A stretch of 64,000 nt of DNA from CAWELS01 sp964468205 (GCA_964468205.1 CAYXVG010000023.1:1-64000); one strand, 5' to 3'. Positions 7,625-16,670 are shown, numbered from the stretch's first letter. A program made the numbers and translations. The notes: a model not told the origin generated them from the letters alone.

Positions 7625-10054
7625 ATGAGACTCGTGCGTCTATACTGTCTCGCCGCCAGCCTCATTTGCGGCGCGCCGGCCGCGGCGGCTCCTGCCTGTT
7701 CGGCGGGGATTCCTCTTCTTACGTTTCAGTTGGCGGCGCAACCCGCCGAGGATGGCAAGGTTCCGATTTCCGTGCGGAAAATCAACCGGCTCGAGGAGGG
7801 CCAGAAGCTCATTTTCGCTCCCGTGGGCTTCCGGTCAGGCTACTCGGATGAGGGCGAGAAGGGGAAGTTGTCGCTGGTGCTCGTGCCAGCCGGGCCGGAT
7901 CACGAGATCGTGGTGCTCGATCCTCACAAGTCGCGGGCCACGGCGGAATGGGAGGTTCCGTTCCGAACCTCCGTGGTTGCGCTGGTCTACGGGCCCACGG
8001 GGTTGAGCACGAAAAAGGTACGGGCGCTGGTCAAGAAGGACCAGGAGTTGATCGAGCAGCTTGCCGACTACGCCGAGCAGACGGCGCAGACGGAGAAATT
8101 GCTGGAGGCTCTGGCGGTATGGGAAGACACCTCGAACAATGTCGAGAACCTGAACGCCGCGCTGCGCGGCTTCTCGAGCAGCTACGGCCGCCCGGTCCCG
8201 CAATTGAAACGCAACGCCTCGCCCGACGAGCAGATGTCCACCATGATCCGGGCGTTGAATCCGGCGCTGGCCCAGTATGACCCCCTGGCCACGGCTCCGC
8301 GGAAACGGATGCAGCAGTCGGCCATGCTGGCGTCATCGGTGGCCGGCATGTTCTTTGGCACGCCGGTGGGTTTGGCCGCCGGCGGCGCGGCAATGGCCGT
8401 GAACCTCGGCGACATGATGTTTCCCGATACGAATTTTCGCTCGGCCTTTGTGCAGCCCGCTCCGGGACATTCGCTCACGCTTTGCTCCAAGCGCCAGAAA
8501 GAGCAGTCGCGCACCCGCTACGCCTATTTGTGGGCCGTGCGGGTGCCGGATGTCGAGGCGCCCAAAGCGTCCCTGGACGAGCCCGTTCACGTTCCCGCCG
8601 GGGCCGAGGCCGAAGTGAAGTTGCGGCTGGCCAGGAAGCCGGACTGGACGGTGCTGGGCCGCGCGACGAACTGGCGGCTCATGAATGAAACTGAATCCAT
8701 TCCGGTAAAGGTGATTCCGCTGGCAGAAAAGGAGGCGGTTCGCATTCGCCCCGGCGATCGTCAAGCGCCGCCGGGAACGTACCGCCTGACGGCGAACTGG
8801 GATTGGGAAGAGTTCCGCATCGATGGCGAATTGCACGTCCACGAGATTCCAGAAGCCGGGGAATTGCGCTTCGCGGATGAGTCACTCGATTTGCTCGTCG
8901 AGGGCGGCGGACCGGTGACCTTGAAACTGGAAGGCTGTGACTTCCAATTCGTCAAAGGCGTCTCGATCCGGCGGAAGGGGGAGTCCACGGAACTTGCCGC
9001 GCCGGCCTTCGAACTCCCGATCGGGCCAGGAAAAGGTCCACAGCAGACAATCAGCCTGAAGGTCGACACAACGGAGCTGGCGGCGGGGGACTATTGGCTG
9101 TCGATGACCATGCCTGGCGAGATCCGCCGCGAAACGGAATTCCGGGTGCTGCCCCAGCATCCCAAGCTGAAGGGGCTGCCGTTGCGGGTGAATCTGGGCG
9201 AAAGACGGCAGGCGGTTTCGCTTACCGGCAGCGGTCTTGAGCGGATTCGGTCGATTCGAAGCGGCCGGGCGGAGTTCACCATGAACGGGCATGGCGAGTT
9301 GCATGTCACCCTCGCTCCGGATGTGCGAAAGGGTGACCGGCTGGATGTCGAATTGGAAGTGGAGGGATTGCGCGGTCCTCTCCCGGTGGAGGGAATGCTC
9401 GAGGTTGCAGGCCCCCGGCCACGCATCAGCGGCAGCCGCCTTTCGCTGCCCGGGAACCTGGATGTTGAGATCAGGAGCGGAGAGCTGCCGGCCGGCTCCT
9501 TCGCCAGCTTTTCATTGCAGGTGGAATCATCGCTCGACTCCCCACCCACGATGGACCTGGCCTGCGCGCAGCCCGGCCTGACGCTGGAGGCCAGGCAAGC
9601 GATGGTTGGAGAACAGTCTCCGGAACTGCGCCTGCGGAGCGCCGGAGCGGGCGCTCTGTTTCTTTCGTTCGACCCCGGGGCCATCGGCCAGCCGGGTTGC
9701 GATCTGCAGGTGATCGCATCGACGGCCGAGCAGGGCCGTTCGGATGCCTATACGCTGGGCCGGGTGGTCCGCCTGCCGAAGATCTCGAAGTTCGAATTGA
9801 CTTCGGAAGCCGCCGGGCCGGACCGGTTTTACGCCGCGATTGAAGGCGAAGACCTGGAACTGATCGAACGGGTCGGCTGGGACGAGTATGGTCCCGGATT
9901 GCTCGTGGACGCCTTACCCGTACCCGTGGCCGCGGGAGGACACCGGCAGACGCTGCGGGTCGCCATGCCCTGGCCGGCCCCGGCTCCGCACGCTCCCCTC
10001 TACGTCTGGCTTCGGGGCGAAGACCGCGGGCGCGAGACCACTGCCCGCTACTAG
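7625..10054 (+). CDS. Secreted protein of unknown function, 809 residues
   Basis: I do not recognise a family. The ATG at 7625 gives a clear signal peptide (MRLVRLYCLAASLICGAPAAAAPA); the frame is open further upstream, but that part lies in the alkD-like gene. Residues about 20-130 look like a small beta domain, about 130-200 are helical and acidic (QELIEQLADYAEQTAQTEKLLEAL), and about 235-265 contain a Gly/Ala-rich hydrophobic stretch (VAGMFFGTPVGLAAGGAAMAV). From about 300 to the end there are successive beta-sandwich-like segments with recurring phrases such as GTYRLTANWDW and AGDYWLSMTM, suggesting three or more Ig-like domains. CsgG-like and kinase genes follow on the same strand. The product is probably periplasmic or surface exposed. 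Confidence 0.7.
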   Translation: MRLVRLYCLAASLICGAPAAAAPACSAGIPLLTFQLAAQPAEDGKVPISVRKINRLEEGQKLIFAPVGFRSGYSDEGEKGKLSLVLVPAGPDHEIVVLDPHKSRATAEWEVPFRTSVVALVYGPTGLSTKKVRALVKKDQELIEQLADYAEQTAQTEKLLEALAVWEDTSNNVENLNAALRGFSSSYGRPVPQLKRNASPDEQMSTMIRALNPALAQYDPLATAPRKRMQQSAMLASSVAGMFFGTPVGLAAGGAAMAVNLGDMMFPDTNFRSAFVQPAPGHSLTLCSKRQKEQSRTRYAYLWAVRVPDVEAPKASLDEPVHVPAGAEAEVKLRLARKPDWTVLGRATNWRLMNETESIPVKVIPLAEKEAVRIRPGDRQAPPGTYRLTANWDWEEFRIDGELHVHEIPEAGELRFADESLDLLVEGGGPVTLKLEGCDFQFVKGVSIRRKGESTELAAPAFELPIGPGKGPQQTISLKVDTTELAAGDYWLSMTMPGEIRRETEFRVLPQHPKLKGLPLRVNLGERRQAVSLTGSGLERIRSIRSGRAEFTMNGHGELHVTLAPDVRKGDRLDVELEVEGLRGPLPVEGMLEVAGPRPRISGSRLSLPGNLDVEIRSGELPAGSFASFSLQVESSLDSPPTMDLACAQPGLTLEARQAMVGEQSPELRLRSAGAGALFLSFDPGAIGQPGCDLQVIASTAEQGRSDAYTLGRVVRLPKISKFELTSEAAGPDRFYAAIEGEDLELIERVGWDEYGPGLLVDALPVPVAAGGHRQTLRVAMPWPAPAPHAPLYVWLRGEDRGRETTARY

Positions 10055-10201
10055 CCGGCCGGAACCAGCGCACAACGGACCGGCCCGGCGCGAAAAACCG
10101 CCCGTAATCGGTTAACATGGTCTCGTTGGCGCCCCGTTCGCCGAGCTGAACCAGCCAAGCGGCTTGTGCTCCAGGGGTGCGGACTGGACGAGGAGGAAAG
10201 C

Positions 10202-11170
10202 ATGCGGATACTACTCACAACTACCCTAGCGTTGCTACTGCCGTTGGCCGGCCTGACGGCCCAGGAGAAAAAGCGCGTGGCCGTGCTCGACTTCGACTAC
10301 GCCACGGTTTCGAGTTCCGTGGCGGCGATTTTCGGCACGAATGTCGACGTTGGCCGGGGTATCGCCGACTTATTGGTCAACAAGCTCGTCGAGGGAGGCG
10401 AGTTTTCCGTGATCGAGCGGAAGGCGCTTGACGCCGTGCTGGCCGAGCAGAACTTCTCCAACAGCAACCGCGCGGATCCGTCCTCGGCGGCGCAGATCGG
10501 CAAGGTACTTGGCGTGGATGCGATCATCATCGGCAGCATCACGCAGTTCGGCCGGGACGACAAAAACACGAGCGTCGGCGGTTTGGGTGCGGTGACCGGC
10601 GGTTTCGGAATCGGCCGGGTCGGAAAGAAAAAGTCAAAGGCCGTTGTCGGGCTGAACTCCCGGGTGATTGATATCAACACCGCCGAGATCCTGGCCGTGG
10701 CGAAGGGTACCGGCGAGTCGGAGCGCTCCGGAACGAGTATCGGAGGCGCCGGCGGCGATTGGGGGACCGCGGTCGGCGGCGGCCAAATTGACATGGGCTC
10801 CAGCAACTTCGCCAACACGATACTCGGCGAAGCGGTGAGCGCGGCCGTCGATGAGATGTACGTTGAACTCGAGAAGGGCGCCGACGCACTGCCGACCCGC
10901 GAGGTGGAGATCGACGGACTGATCGCCGACGTGGCCGGCAACGTGCTGATTCTCAATGTCGGGACAAACGCCGGCGTAAAGGTGGGCGACACGCTCGCCG
11001 TGGAACGGATGGTGCGCGAAGTGAAGGACCCGGCCACTGGGCGGGTGCTGCGCACGATCACCGAGAAGGTCGGCGTGGTGACGATTACCGAGGCCGATGA
11101 GGTTTCCTCGGTTGGGGAATTTTCCGGAGGCGCCGAGGCCAAGGTCGGCGACATGGTGAAGAACCAGTAG
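10202..11170 (+). CDS. CsgG-family exported protein
   Basis: Homologue of the CsgG/curli-assembly family, which in other bacteria forms outer-membrane secretion pores but in Acidobacteriota is often an isolated exported protein. The start is set by GAGGAGGAAAGC directly before the ATG. Residues 1-20 form a signal peptide without a lipobox Cys, unlike classical CsgG. Typical motifs are RVAVLDFDYATV (about 25), GRGIADLLVNKLVEGGEFSVIERKALDAVLAEQ and GKVLGVDAIIIGSITQF. A C-terminal extension (about 240-322; VLILNVGTNAGVKVGDTLAVERMV) resembles the small beta-barrel found in other CsgG/FlgT-like proteins. It lies 147 bp after the 809-residue gene and 107 bp before the kinase gene, so joint function is plausible. 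Confidence 0.82.
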   Translation: MRILLTTTLALLLPLAGLTAQEKKRVAVLDFDYATVSSSVAAIFGTNVDVGRGIADLLVNKLVEGGEFSVIERKALDAVLAEQNFSNSNRADPSSAAQIGKVLGVDAIIIGSITQFGRDDKNTSVGGLGAVTGGFGIGRVGKKKSKAVVGLNSRVIDINTAEILAVAKGTGESERSGTSIGGAGGDWGTAVGGGQIDMGSSNFANTILGEAVSAAVDEMYVELEKGADALPTREVEIDGLIADVAGNVLILNVGTNAGVKVGDTLAVERMVREVKDPATGRVLRTITEKVGVVTITEADEVSSVGEFSGGAEAKVGDMVKNQ

Positions 11171-11277
11171 GTGCGTAGCCGGGGGGCGGAGCAGCGCCGC
11201 GGAGCGCGATATGCGCGCCTTCCGGCAATATGCAGACCGGCGGAGCGAAAACCAGCGCCGGGTGAAAGAAGGGCGTT

Positions 11278-13008
11278 ATGAGCCTGAATTCCGGTGACAG
11301 ATTAGGGGATTACGAAGTTCTCGGCGTGCTCGGGGCCGGTGGTATGGGCGAAGTCTACAAGGTTCGCAATACGATCACGAACCGGGTGGAGGCGGCCAAG
11401 GTCGTGCTGCCGGACATGGCGGAGAATCTGGAACTCACCGAGCGGTTCCAGCGCGAGATCCGGTTGCACGCAAGCCTCGAGCATCCGAACATCGCCGATG
11501 TCCGGACCGCATTTCGCGACGGCAACCGTCTCATCATGGTGATGGAACTGTTGGATGGGCAGACTCTGGCCGAGCGTTCGCGCCAGGGCAAGATGCCGGT
11601 GGCGGAGTGCTTGAACTACGTGGGCGAAGTTCTCTCGGCGCTCGAATACGCGCACGAACGCGGCGTGGTACACCGGGACATCAAACCGGCGAACATCATG
11701 TTGACGCCGGGCGGCGTCAAAATCATGGACTTCGGAGTGGCGAAGAAGGAGTCCGATCACAGCCTCACGAAGACCGGCTTCACGGTAGGGTCCCTGTACT
11801 ATATGTCTCCGGAGCAGATCCAGGCCGGGGAGGTAGACGCCCGGAGTGATCTCTATTCGCTCGGGATTGTCCTGTATGAGATGGTTACCGGCAAGCGGCC
11901 GTTCGAAGGCGACAGCGACTATTCGGTGATGGCGGCGCATATGGAGGCCGCACCACCTCCCCCGGGGGAGTTGAATGCCGAGATTCCCTCGCCGCTGAGC
12001 GACATCATTCTGATGTCGCTGGCGAAGGACCCGGGCAAGCGATTCCAGACGGCAAAGGCGTTCCGCAATGCATTGCGGAGTGTGTCGCCGGCAGCGCCAG
12101 CACCCGCTTCCCCGGCGACGGCCACACCGCAGCCACCGCCTCCCCGGGTGGGGGGCGCTCCTGTTCCCGAGGGACGCCCGAAATCCGGTATGCGTCTCGG
12201 CTATATGCTGATCGGCGCCCTGGCCGCGGTAATCGTGCTGGCAGTTGGCATCACGCAGATTCCCAAGTGGCGGTCCGCCAGCGCGGAGCCTGAGGCAAGC
12301 GAGGCCGTCGAGGCTCCGGTTCCGGCGCCCGATGTGACGCCCGATGTGGAGCCTGGGCAGCAGACGTTGACACAGCCGGAAACGAAAGAGGCGGGGCAAC
12401 CTCCCCGGGAGCCGGAAACCGCGGCGGGAATGGAGCCGGAAACCGCGGCGGGAATGGAGCCGGAAACCGCGGCGGGAATGGAGCCGGAAACCGCGGCAGG
12501 AATGGAGCCGGAAACCGCGGCGGGAATGGAGCCGGAAACCGCGCCGGCTGTGAGGCAAACGAAACCGGCCGCCCCCGTTCCGGCAGCGAAAGCCACCGCC
12601 CCGGCCGCCGCGCCGCCAACGCCGCAACGCCAGGCTCCGGCAGAGGAGCGGAGCGAGATGCCGCCGGTGGAGCGAACGACCGGTTTTCTGGAGGCGGAGG
12701 CCGCGGCGCGGGCGCAACGGGAAGCGGAAGCCGCGCTCAACGCGGCTCTCGATGAACTCAACGAGAGGCAGATCCTCATGGCGGTGCGCATGTCGGCCGT
12801 GAATTCGGGTTTGGACAAGTTGGAGAGAGAGCAGGCGTCGATGGGAGTGTCGCTACGGGGCGACATGGTGGCGGCGCGGAAACTGCTCGAAACCCGGATG
12901 GCGCAGGCCGGCGCGGCGATCGAGTCCGGAGACGCGGAGGGCGCGAAGAAATACCTCGACCAGGCGGAACGGCCGCTTCGCACACTGGAGCGGTTCCTGA
13001 ACCTGTAG
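11278..13008 (+). CDS. Membrane-anchored Hanks-type Ser/Thr protein kinase
   Basis: Cytoplasmic N-terminal kinase domain (about 10-270): Gly loop GAGGMGEVYKV (19-29), catalytic Lys41 in VEAAKVVLP, HRDIKPANI with Asp134, DFGVAK (151-156), YYMSPEQ (174-180) and DLYSLGIVLYEMVTGKRPF. A single membrane segment follows at about 307-325 (LGYMLIGALAAVIVLAVGIT). The outer part has a Pro/Glu/Ala-rich linker with six EPETAAGM-type repeats (about 378-425), then an acidic/Ala-rich segment and a helical coiled-coil-like tail (about 465-576) with no PASTA domain. GAAGGG-like sequence GAAGGGCG precedes the ATG. The repeat-bearing linker probably varies in length between strains. The ligand and substrates are unknown. 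Confidence 0.92.
   Translation: MSLNSGDRLGDYEVLGVLGAGGMGEVYKVRNTITNRVEAAKVVLPDMAENLELTERFQREIRLHASLEHPNIADVRTAFRDGNRLIMVMELLDGQTLAERSRQGKMPVAECLNYVGEVLSALEYAHERGVVHRDIKPANIMLTPGGVKIMDFGVAKKESDHSLTKTGFTVGSLYYMSPEQIQAGEVDARSDLYSLGIVLYEMVTGKRPFEGDSDYSVMAAHMEAAPPPPGELNAEIPSPLSDIILMSLAKDPGKRFQTAKAFRNALRSVSPAAPAPASPATATPQPPPPRVGGAPVPEGRPKSGMRLGYMLIGALAAVIVLAVGITQIPKWRSASAEPEASEAVEAPVPAPDVTPDVEPGQQTLTQPETKEAGQPPREPETAAGMEPETAAGMEPETAAGMEPETAAGMEPETAAGMEPETAPAVRQTKPAAPVPAAKATAPAAAPPTPQRQAPAEERSEMPPVERTTGFLEAEAAARAQREAEAALNAALDELNERQILMAVRMSAVNSGLDKLEREQASMGVSLRGDMVAARKLLETRMAQAGAAIESGDAEGAKKYLDQAERPLRTLERFLNL
12409..12552. repeat. 24-bp in-frame minisatellite in the kinase gene
   Basis: A 24-bp unit starting GAGCCGGAAACCGCGGC begins at 12409, 12433, 12457, 12481, 12505 and 12529. 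The first five copies are complete and almost identical (one has GGCAGG for GGCGGG); the sixth diverges after GAGCCGGAAACCGCG. Each encodes EPETAAGM, so copy-number change would lengthen or shorten the extracytoplasmic linker without a frameshift. Confidence 0.95.
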
Positions 13009-13039
13009 GATGGTCCGGCTCGCGCTACCGCCAGTTTGG

Positions 13040-13058
13040 GAACCGGCATTAGCGGTTC
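13040..13058. terminator. Short hairpin between convergent kinase and hydrolase genes
   Basis: GAACCG, a 7-nt loop, then CGGTTC form a perfect 6-bp stem in the region between the kinase stop (13008) and the end of the MetX-like gene. It overlaps the stop codon of the latter. There is no T-run, so it is at best a weak bidirectional terminator. Confidence 0.25.
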
Positions 13059-14062
13059 AGAAACGAGCGGACCGCGGGGTGGAGCTTGCCGGACTCGCAA
13101 CCGGTGGCCCGGTGGCCGCAATCGCCTTCGAGGCTCAGAGTATCGGCGCCGAGAAGTCCGGCGAACTCCAGAGCGGGGGCCGGGTTCACCATGTGGTCCT
13201 GTGAGGCTACCACTACCAGAACTTCCGCTTTCACGGTTTTCGCCGCGGCTTCCATCGAGCCCGCGAAGCTACGCGCGATGTCGTGGTCCATCATGGCCCG
13301 GAGCTGGGAAGCCCAATCGTAGCCGTTCCGCTCTCCGTAGGCGCGGACCGGCTTCATGACCTCCTCCTCGTACTCCGGAGGCGGCGTCTCCCGCACCCGG
13401 TAATCCGGGGTTTCGAGCGCGAAGGTGTGGACCATGCCCACTGTCCGCATCGCTTCGCGGCGGCCGCATCCGCAGTTTTGGGCAGCTTCGAGGATGTGGA
13501 GCTCGGCGCCCCACAGCAGCAGGTCCATCGAGGTTTGGCGGGTAGTGCCGACGATGGGCACGGCCTTCTCCATGAAATCCGGGTAGGCGGTCATCCACTC
13601 GAAGGTCTGCATTCCGCCCATCGAGATACCGATTACGGCGTGCAGCTTTCTGATGCCGAGCCTCTCGGTAAGCAGGCGGTGCTGGGACCGCACCATGTCG
13701 CCGATGGAGAAGCGTGGGAAGGCGCCGCCGGGTTGCGCGCGGCTGTTCGATGGGGAGCAGGAGATTCCATTGCCGATGGCGTCGACGGTGATGACGAAGT
13801 ACCGGGAGTCATCGGCCAGGCCCTGCGGACCGATCATGCCGGCGAGTTGCTCGGAATTGCCACTGAACCAGGTGGGCCAGAGCACGGCGTTCGACTTGCC
13901 TGGGTTCAACTCGCCATAGGTGCGGTAGCCGACGCGGCAGTCGCGGATCGTCTCCCCGCTTTCGAGGACGAAGTCGCCCAGATTGGCGAACCGCTGCTCG
14001 GCCGCGAAACAGACACTGCAGATCAGGAGAAGAATGGAGAAGATGCGTGGCATGGCCTTCAT
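13049..14062 (-). CDS. Exported MetX-like alpha/beta hydrolase
   Basis: Alpha/beta-hydrolase fold of the homoserine O-acetyltransferase (MetX) superfamily. The ATG at 14062 is preceded by AGGTGG at suitable distance; a GTG four codons earlier is possible. Residues about 4-21 form a signal peptide (MPRIFSILLLICSVCFA), so the protein is probably periplasmic and therefore unlikely to be a biosynthetic MetX. GISMGGMQ puts the nucleophile at Ser147; SQDHMVNP gives Asp289 and GDCGHRA gives His317, completing the triad. TWFSGNSEQLAGMIG resembles the oxyanion region. The true activity (esterase, acyltransferase or hydrolase) cannot be assigned. It is convergent with the kinase gene. Confidence 0.85.
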   Translation of the reverse strand: MKAMPRIFSILLLICSVCFAAEQRFANLGDFVLESGETIRDCRVGYRTYGELNPGKSNAVLWPTWFSGNSEQLAGMIGPQGLADDSRYFVITVDAIGNGISCSPSNSRAQPGGAFPRFSIGDMVRSQHRLLTERLGIRKLHAVIGISMGGMQTFEWMTAYPDFMEKAVPIVGTTRQTSMDLLLWGAELHILEAAQNCGCGRREAMRTVGMVHTFALETPDYRVRETPPPEYEEEVMKPVRAYGERNGYDWASQLRAMMDHDIARSFAGSMEAAAKTVKAEVLVVVASQDHMVNPAPALEFAGLLGADTLSLEGDCGHRATGCESGKLHPAVRSFLNR

Positions 14063-14107
14063 TGTATCGGCCACCTGGCAAGCGGATCCGCTTGCCCCAC
14101 GCCGGGA

Positions 14108-14311
14108 CTACTGGACCATGGCGCGCAACTGGGCGCTGCGGGCGTCACCGTCGCCGAAGCACGGTTGCGGCGGGATGCGGGGCGCGGATTCCGCGGACTC
14201 GACCAGATTGAGCTCGCCGTGGATGCGCCACAGACGGCGCCGGCCGCCACGCCGGACCCAGTCCCGGCGCCGGTTCGCTGTTTTCCTGCGGTTGCGAGAT
14301 CTTGTTCTCAT
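14108..14311 (-). CDS. Small strongly basic protein, 67 residues
   Basis: This ORF starts at an ATG preceded by GGAGGGAG at 7 nt, a strong ribosome-binding signal. The N-terminal half is extremely rich in Arg (RTRSRNRRKTANRRRDWVRR and onward), which would suit nucleic-acid binding; the C-terminal half is not. It sits 65 bp downstream of a glycosyltransferase gene on the same strand, and a TATATA element lies upstream of the Shine-Dalgarno site. I recognise no family. The signal before the start is the main support; it could still be a chance ORF in GC-rich sequence. Confidence 0.4.
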   Translation of the reverse strand: MRTRSRNRRKTANRRRDWVRRGGRRRLWRIHGELNLVESAESAPRIPPQPCFGDGDARSAQLRAMVQ

Positions 14312-14376
14312 ATTCTGCTCCCTCCGTCTATATAGTACTTATCGAGCGAAGAAGTTCTTACCATTAATCTTCCGGA

Positions 14377-15543
14377 TTACCGCGTTGCCAAACAGTTGGG
14401 ATACGCGCGATATACGCTCTCAAACACCGCGTCCCAGCTTCGGTCCAGCATCGCCTGCCTGGCCGCCGCGGCCATCCGCCGCTGTAATTTTGTATCTCTG
14501 GCGAGTTGCACAACCCGCTCGCAGAAATCGTCCCCTATTCTTGTGACGTACCCGGTCTCACCGTCGTGTACGAGATACTTCGGTCCGCCGCTGCGCGTCA
14601 CTACCGCGGGGACTCCGGACGCCAGCGCCTCCTGGACAACATTGCCAAATGTGTCAGTTTGGGACGGAAATACAAAAACGTCCATATCGGCGTAGGCCCG
14701 GGCGAGTTTTTTGCCCTTGAGAACGCCGGGAAATTCAACATTCCGGAGGTTCGCCTGGAGCCACTCGCGTTCGCTGCCCTGTCCGACGACGACGAAGCGG
14801 TAATCCTCGACTCCGGCATCGCGGAGCCGCCGTTCCACCTCGGCGAGAAACCGCACGTTCTTCTCAGGCCGGATTCTGCCGACGAAGCCCAGCACGAAGG
14901 AGCTATCCATCCGCCGGCGGCGCGCGGGGTCAAACAATTCCGTGTCCACCCCGCGCCACATGGGATACACCGGTTTGCCGGTACCGCGGGCGAGGAGGCG
15001 GATCAAGTCGCGGTTCGGCGCGAACAGCAGCTTTGCCCGGCGGTAGAACCGCATTGCCAGCCGCAGAGCCTGCCAGTGAGCGGACCGGCTCGCGATCTGC
15101 CTGACGCGTTTCGGCGCCCACCACAGCATCTCCTCGAGACGCCGGGCTCCGAATTCGTGCACATTGGTGTGCCAGGAGGCAACCAGCGGGAGGTGGAATT
15201 CCTCGGCGGCCATTGCGCCCAGCAGGCCGAAGTTCCCCATGCTGGTCACGTGAACCAGGTCCGGTTTGAACTGCAACACGGCTTCCCGGACCGTCTTCCA
15301 CCAGCGCAGGAATAGAAGGTCGAACTGAAACCCGTCGTCGAGCGGGAAGGATGCTGCTCCGGGCTCTAGTTCCACAGTGGTGACCGAGCCCTCGGTGGAG
15401 ACCGCGTTGCGTGGACCGCCGTGGACGCTCAGGAACGGCAGGCAGCGCCGCCGCGCGAACCCGTCAAACTGCCGGCTGGTCAAGGCGACGCCGTTCACTT
15501 CGTGGAAGCTGTCCGGGAAGTAAGCGACGCGCGGCGGGTTCAT
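14377..15543 (-). CDS. GT4-type glycosyltransferase
   Basis: Retaining GT-B glycosyltransferase resembling GDP-mannose-dependent alpha-mannosyltransferases (MgtA/PimB-like). The N-terminal domain begins RVAYFPDSFHEVNGVALTSRQ, with the acceptor-side signature; HVTSMGNFGLLGAMAAEEFHLPLVASWHTNVHEF follows. The C-terminal nucleotide-sugar domain has GRIRPEKNVRFL (about 230), then DVFVFPSQTDTFGNVVQEALASGVPAV, the family's E-x7-E region. It is 388 residues, full length. GGAGGAG before the ATG is embedded in the Glu codons ending the upstream PHP gene, with only 5 bp between genes, so the two are almost certainly co-translated. Cytoplasmic face of the membrane; sugar and acceptor unknown. Confidence 0.9.
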   Translation of the reverse strand: MNPPRVAYFPDSFHEVNGVALTSRQFDGFARRRCLPFLSVHGGPRNAVSTEGSVTTVELEPGAASFPLDDGFQFDLLFLRWWKTVREAVLQFKPDLVHVTSMGNFGLLGAMAAEEFHLPLVASWHTNVHEFGARRLEEMLWWAPKRVRQIASRSAHWQALRLAMRFYRRAKLLFAPNRDLIRLLARGTGKPVYPMWRGVDTELFDPARRRRMDSSFVLGFVGRIRPEKNVRFLAEVERRLRDAGVEDYRFVVVGQGSEREWLQANLRNVEFPGVLKGKKLARAYADMDVFVFPSQTDTFGNVVQEALASGVPAVVTRSGGPKYLVHDGETGYVTRIGDDFCERVVQLARDTKLQRRMAAAARQAMLDRSWDAVFESVYRAYPNCLATR

Positions 15544-15548
15544 GCGAT

Positions 15549-16670
15549 CTATTCCTCCTCCGCCGGCGCCCAGGGAGAGGCAGAACGAATCTTTGGGCGT
15601 GTTACGAAACGGTCAATGAACTGAACCGACGCCACCATGCGCGACAGTATCTGGGGGGCAGGTCCGTTGCCCCAGATCTCCGAGAGCGGCCTGCATTCGC
15701 CGTCGTCGCAACGGTAGAAGACCCGGTCGTTCCAGCGTGTCCATCCCATGCCGTGCTGCGGGTCGTCGCGGACGACATCACAAGCCGCGCGGAGGAAGCG
15801 CACGGTCAGGCCGTCGCGCACCTGGGGCATCCACAAGACGTCGCTGTGGCGGTCCACCCGCACTTCTTCGACGAACTCGGCGAAGGAGCCGGCGTTGGTG
15901 AGGTTGAGGTTCGCGTTTGGCTCGCGGCCGTGGCGGTCGCCGCCGGAAACCACCGGCAACCCGTGGGCTTCCGCCATTGCGGCGACCTCGGCGTTTTCGG
16001 TCTCGCGGCGGAACCCGTTGAGTTCGAGTGCGTGGAGGTGTTCCTTATGGGTGCGAATCAATTCCCCGGCCACGGCGCGGTGCTCGCTATGGCCGATTCC
16101 CTTTTCGTCCCAGAGCGGATGATTGAGAATCACCAGCACGGATTCGTCCTCGTTGAGCGCGGTGAGGATTTCACCGAGCCGGGCGTCGTCCGGGTTGGCG
16201 GTATAGGCCTGCATTTCAGCGAAGATTCCGCGGGCGCGGCGCCACTCGAGATTGTGAACGCCCACATGAAAGAACGTGTTGCGGAACGGCGCCGTCCATT
16301 CCACCGAGATAGGCGCGCCCTGGCACTCGTCGAGTACGCGGAGCATCAGCGGCGCCTCGATGCTGTCGTGGTCCGTGATGGAGACCAACGCGTCGAGGCC
16401 GAGGCCGGCTTCGATCTGCGTGCGCTCGGCGAGCCATGCCTGGCGCGGGCTGAGCGGAGGCGTCCACCACAGCCGGGCGACGTCCAGATCGCGGTCCTTG
16501 TTGTCCTGAATTCGATTCCAGTTCTGAAACGTGATCTTCCGCAGGGTGCGCGGAATGATCGCCAGCATTTCGTGCGAGTGCAGCGTATGGCTGTGAAGGG
16601 AGACGGCGGTCCGAAATCCGCCCGCGGCCGAGCGGTTTTCCCAGAGAAATCGGATCTTGGATTTCTTCAA
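15549..16670 (-). CDS. PHP-superfamily metal-dependent phosphoesterase
   Basis: Metal-dependent phosphoesterase of the polymerase-and-histidinol-phosphatase fold. The TTG at 16670 is preferred because GGAGG lies 7 nt upstream; a longer reading from 16724 has no such signal. Metal-binding motifs: SLHSHTLHSHE (about 26-36), SITDHDS (about 103), HVGVHNLEW, LNHPLW and GGDRHG. It is 373 residues, longer than simple PHP phosphoesterases, with an insert containing KITFQNWNRIQDNKDRDLDVARLWW. It precedes the GT4 gene by 5 bp and is divergent from a second GT4 gene, so a role in glycan metabolism or its control is likely but unproven. Confidence 0.8.
   Translation of the reverse strand: MKKSKIRFLWENRSAAGGFRTAVSLHSHTLHSHEMLAIIPRTLRKITFQNWNRIQDNKDRDLDVARLWWTPPLSPRQAWLAERTQIEAGLGLDALVSITDHDSIEAPLMLRVLDECQGAPISVEWTAPFRNTFFHVGVHNLEWRRARGIFAEMQAYTANPDDARLGEILTALNEDESVLVILNHPLWDEKGIGHSEHRAVAGELIRTHKEHLHALELNGFRRETENAEVAAMAEAHGLPVVSGGDRHGREPNANLNLTNAGSFAEFVEEVRVDRHSDVLWMPQVRDGLTVRFLRAACDVVRDDPQHGMGWTRWNDRVFYRCDDGECRPLSEIWGNGPAPQILSRMVASVQFIDRFVTRPKIRSASPWAPAEEE

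Noticed and set aside
12409..12552. Short regular repeats considered as a CRISPR array
   Set aside because: There are no unique spacers; the units are directly adjacent and encode a peptide repeat in frame.
13049..14062. Naming the MetX-like protein as homoserine O-acetyltransferase
   Set aside because: It has a signal peptide and no methionine-pathway neighbours, so only the fold family can be supported.
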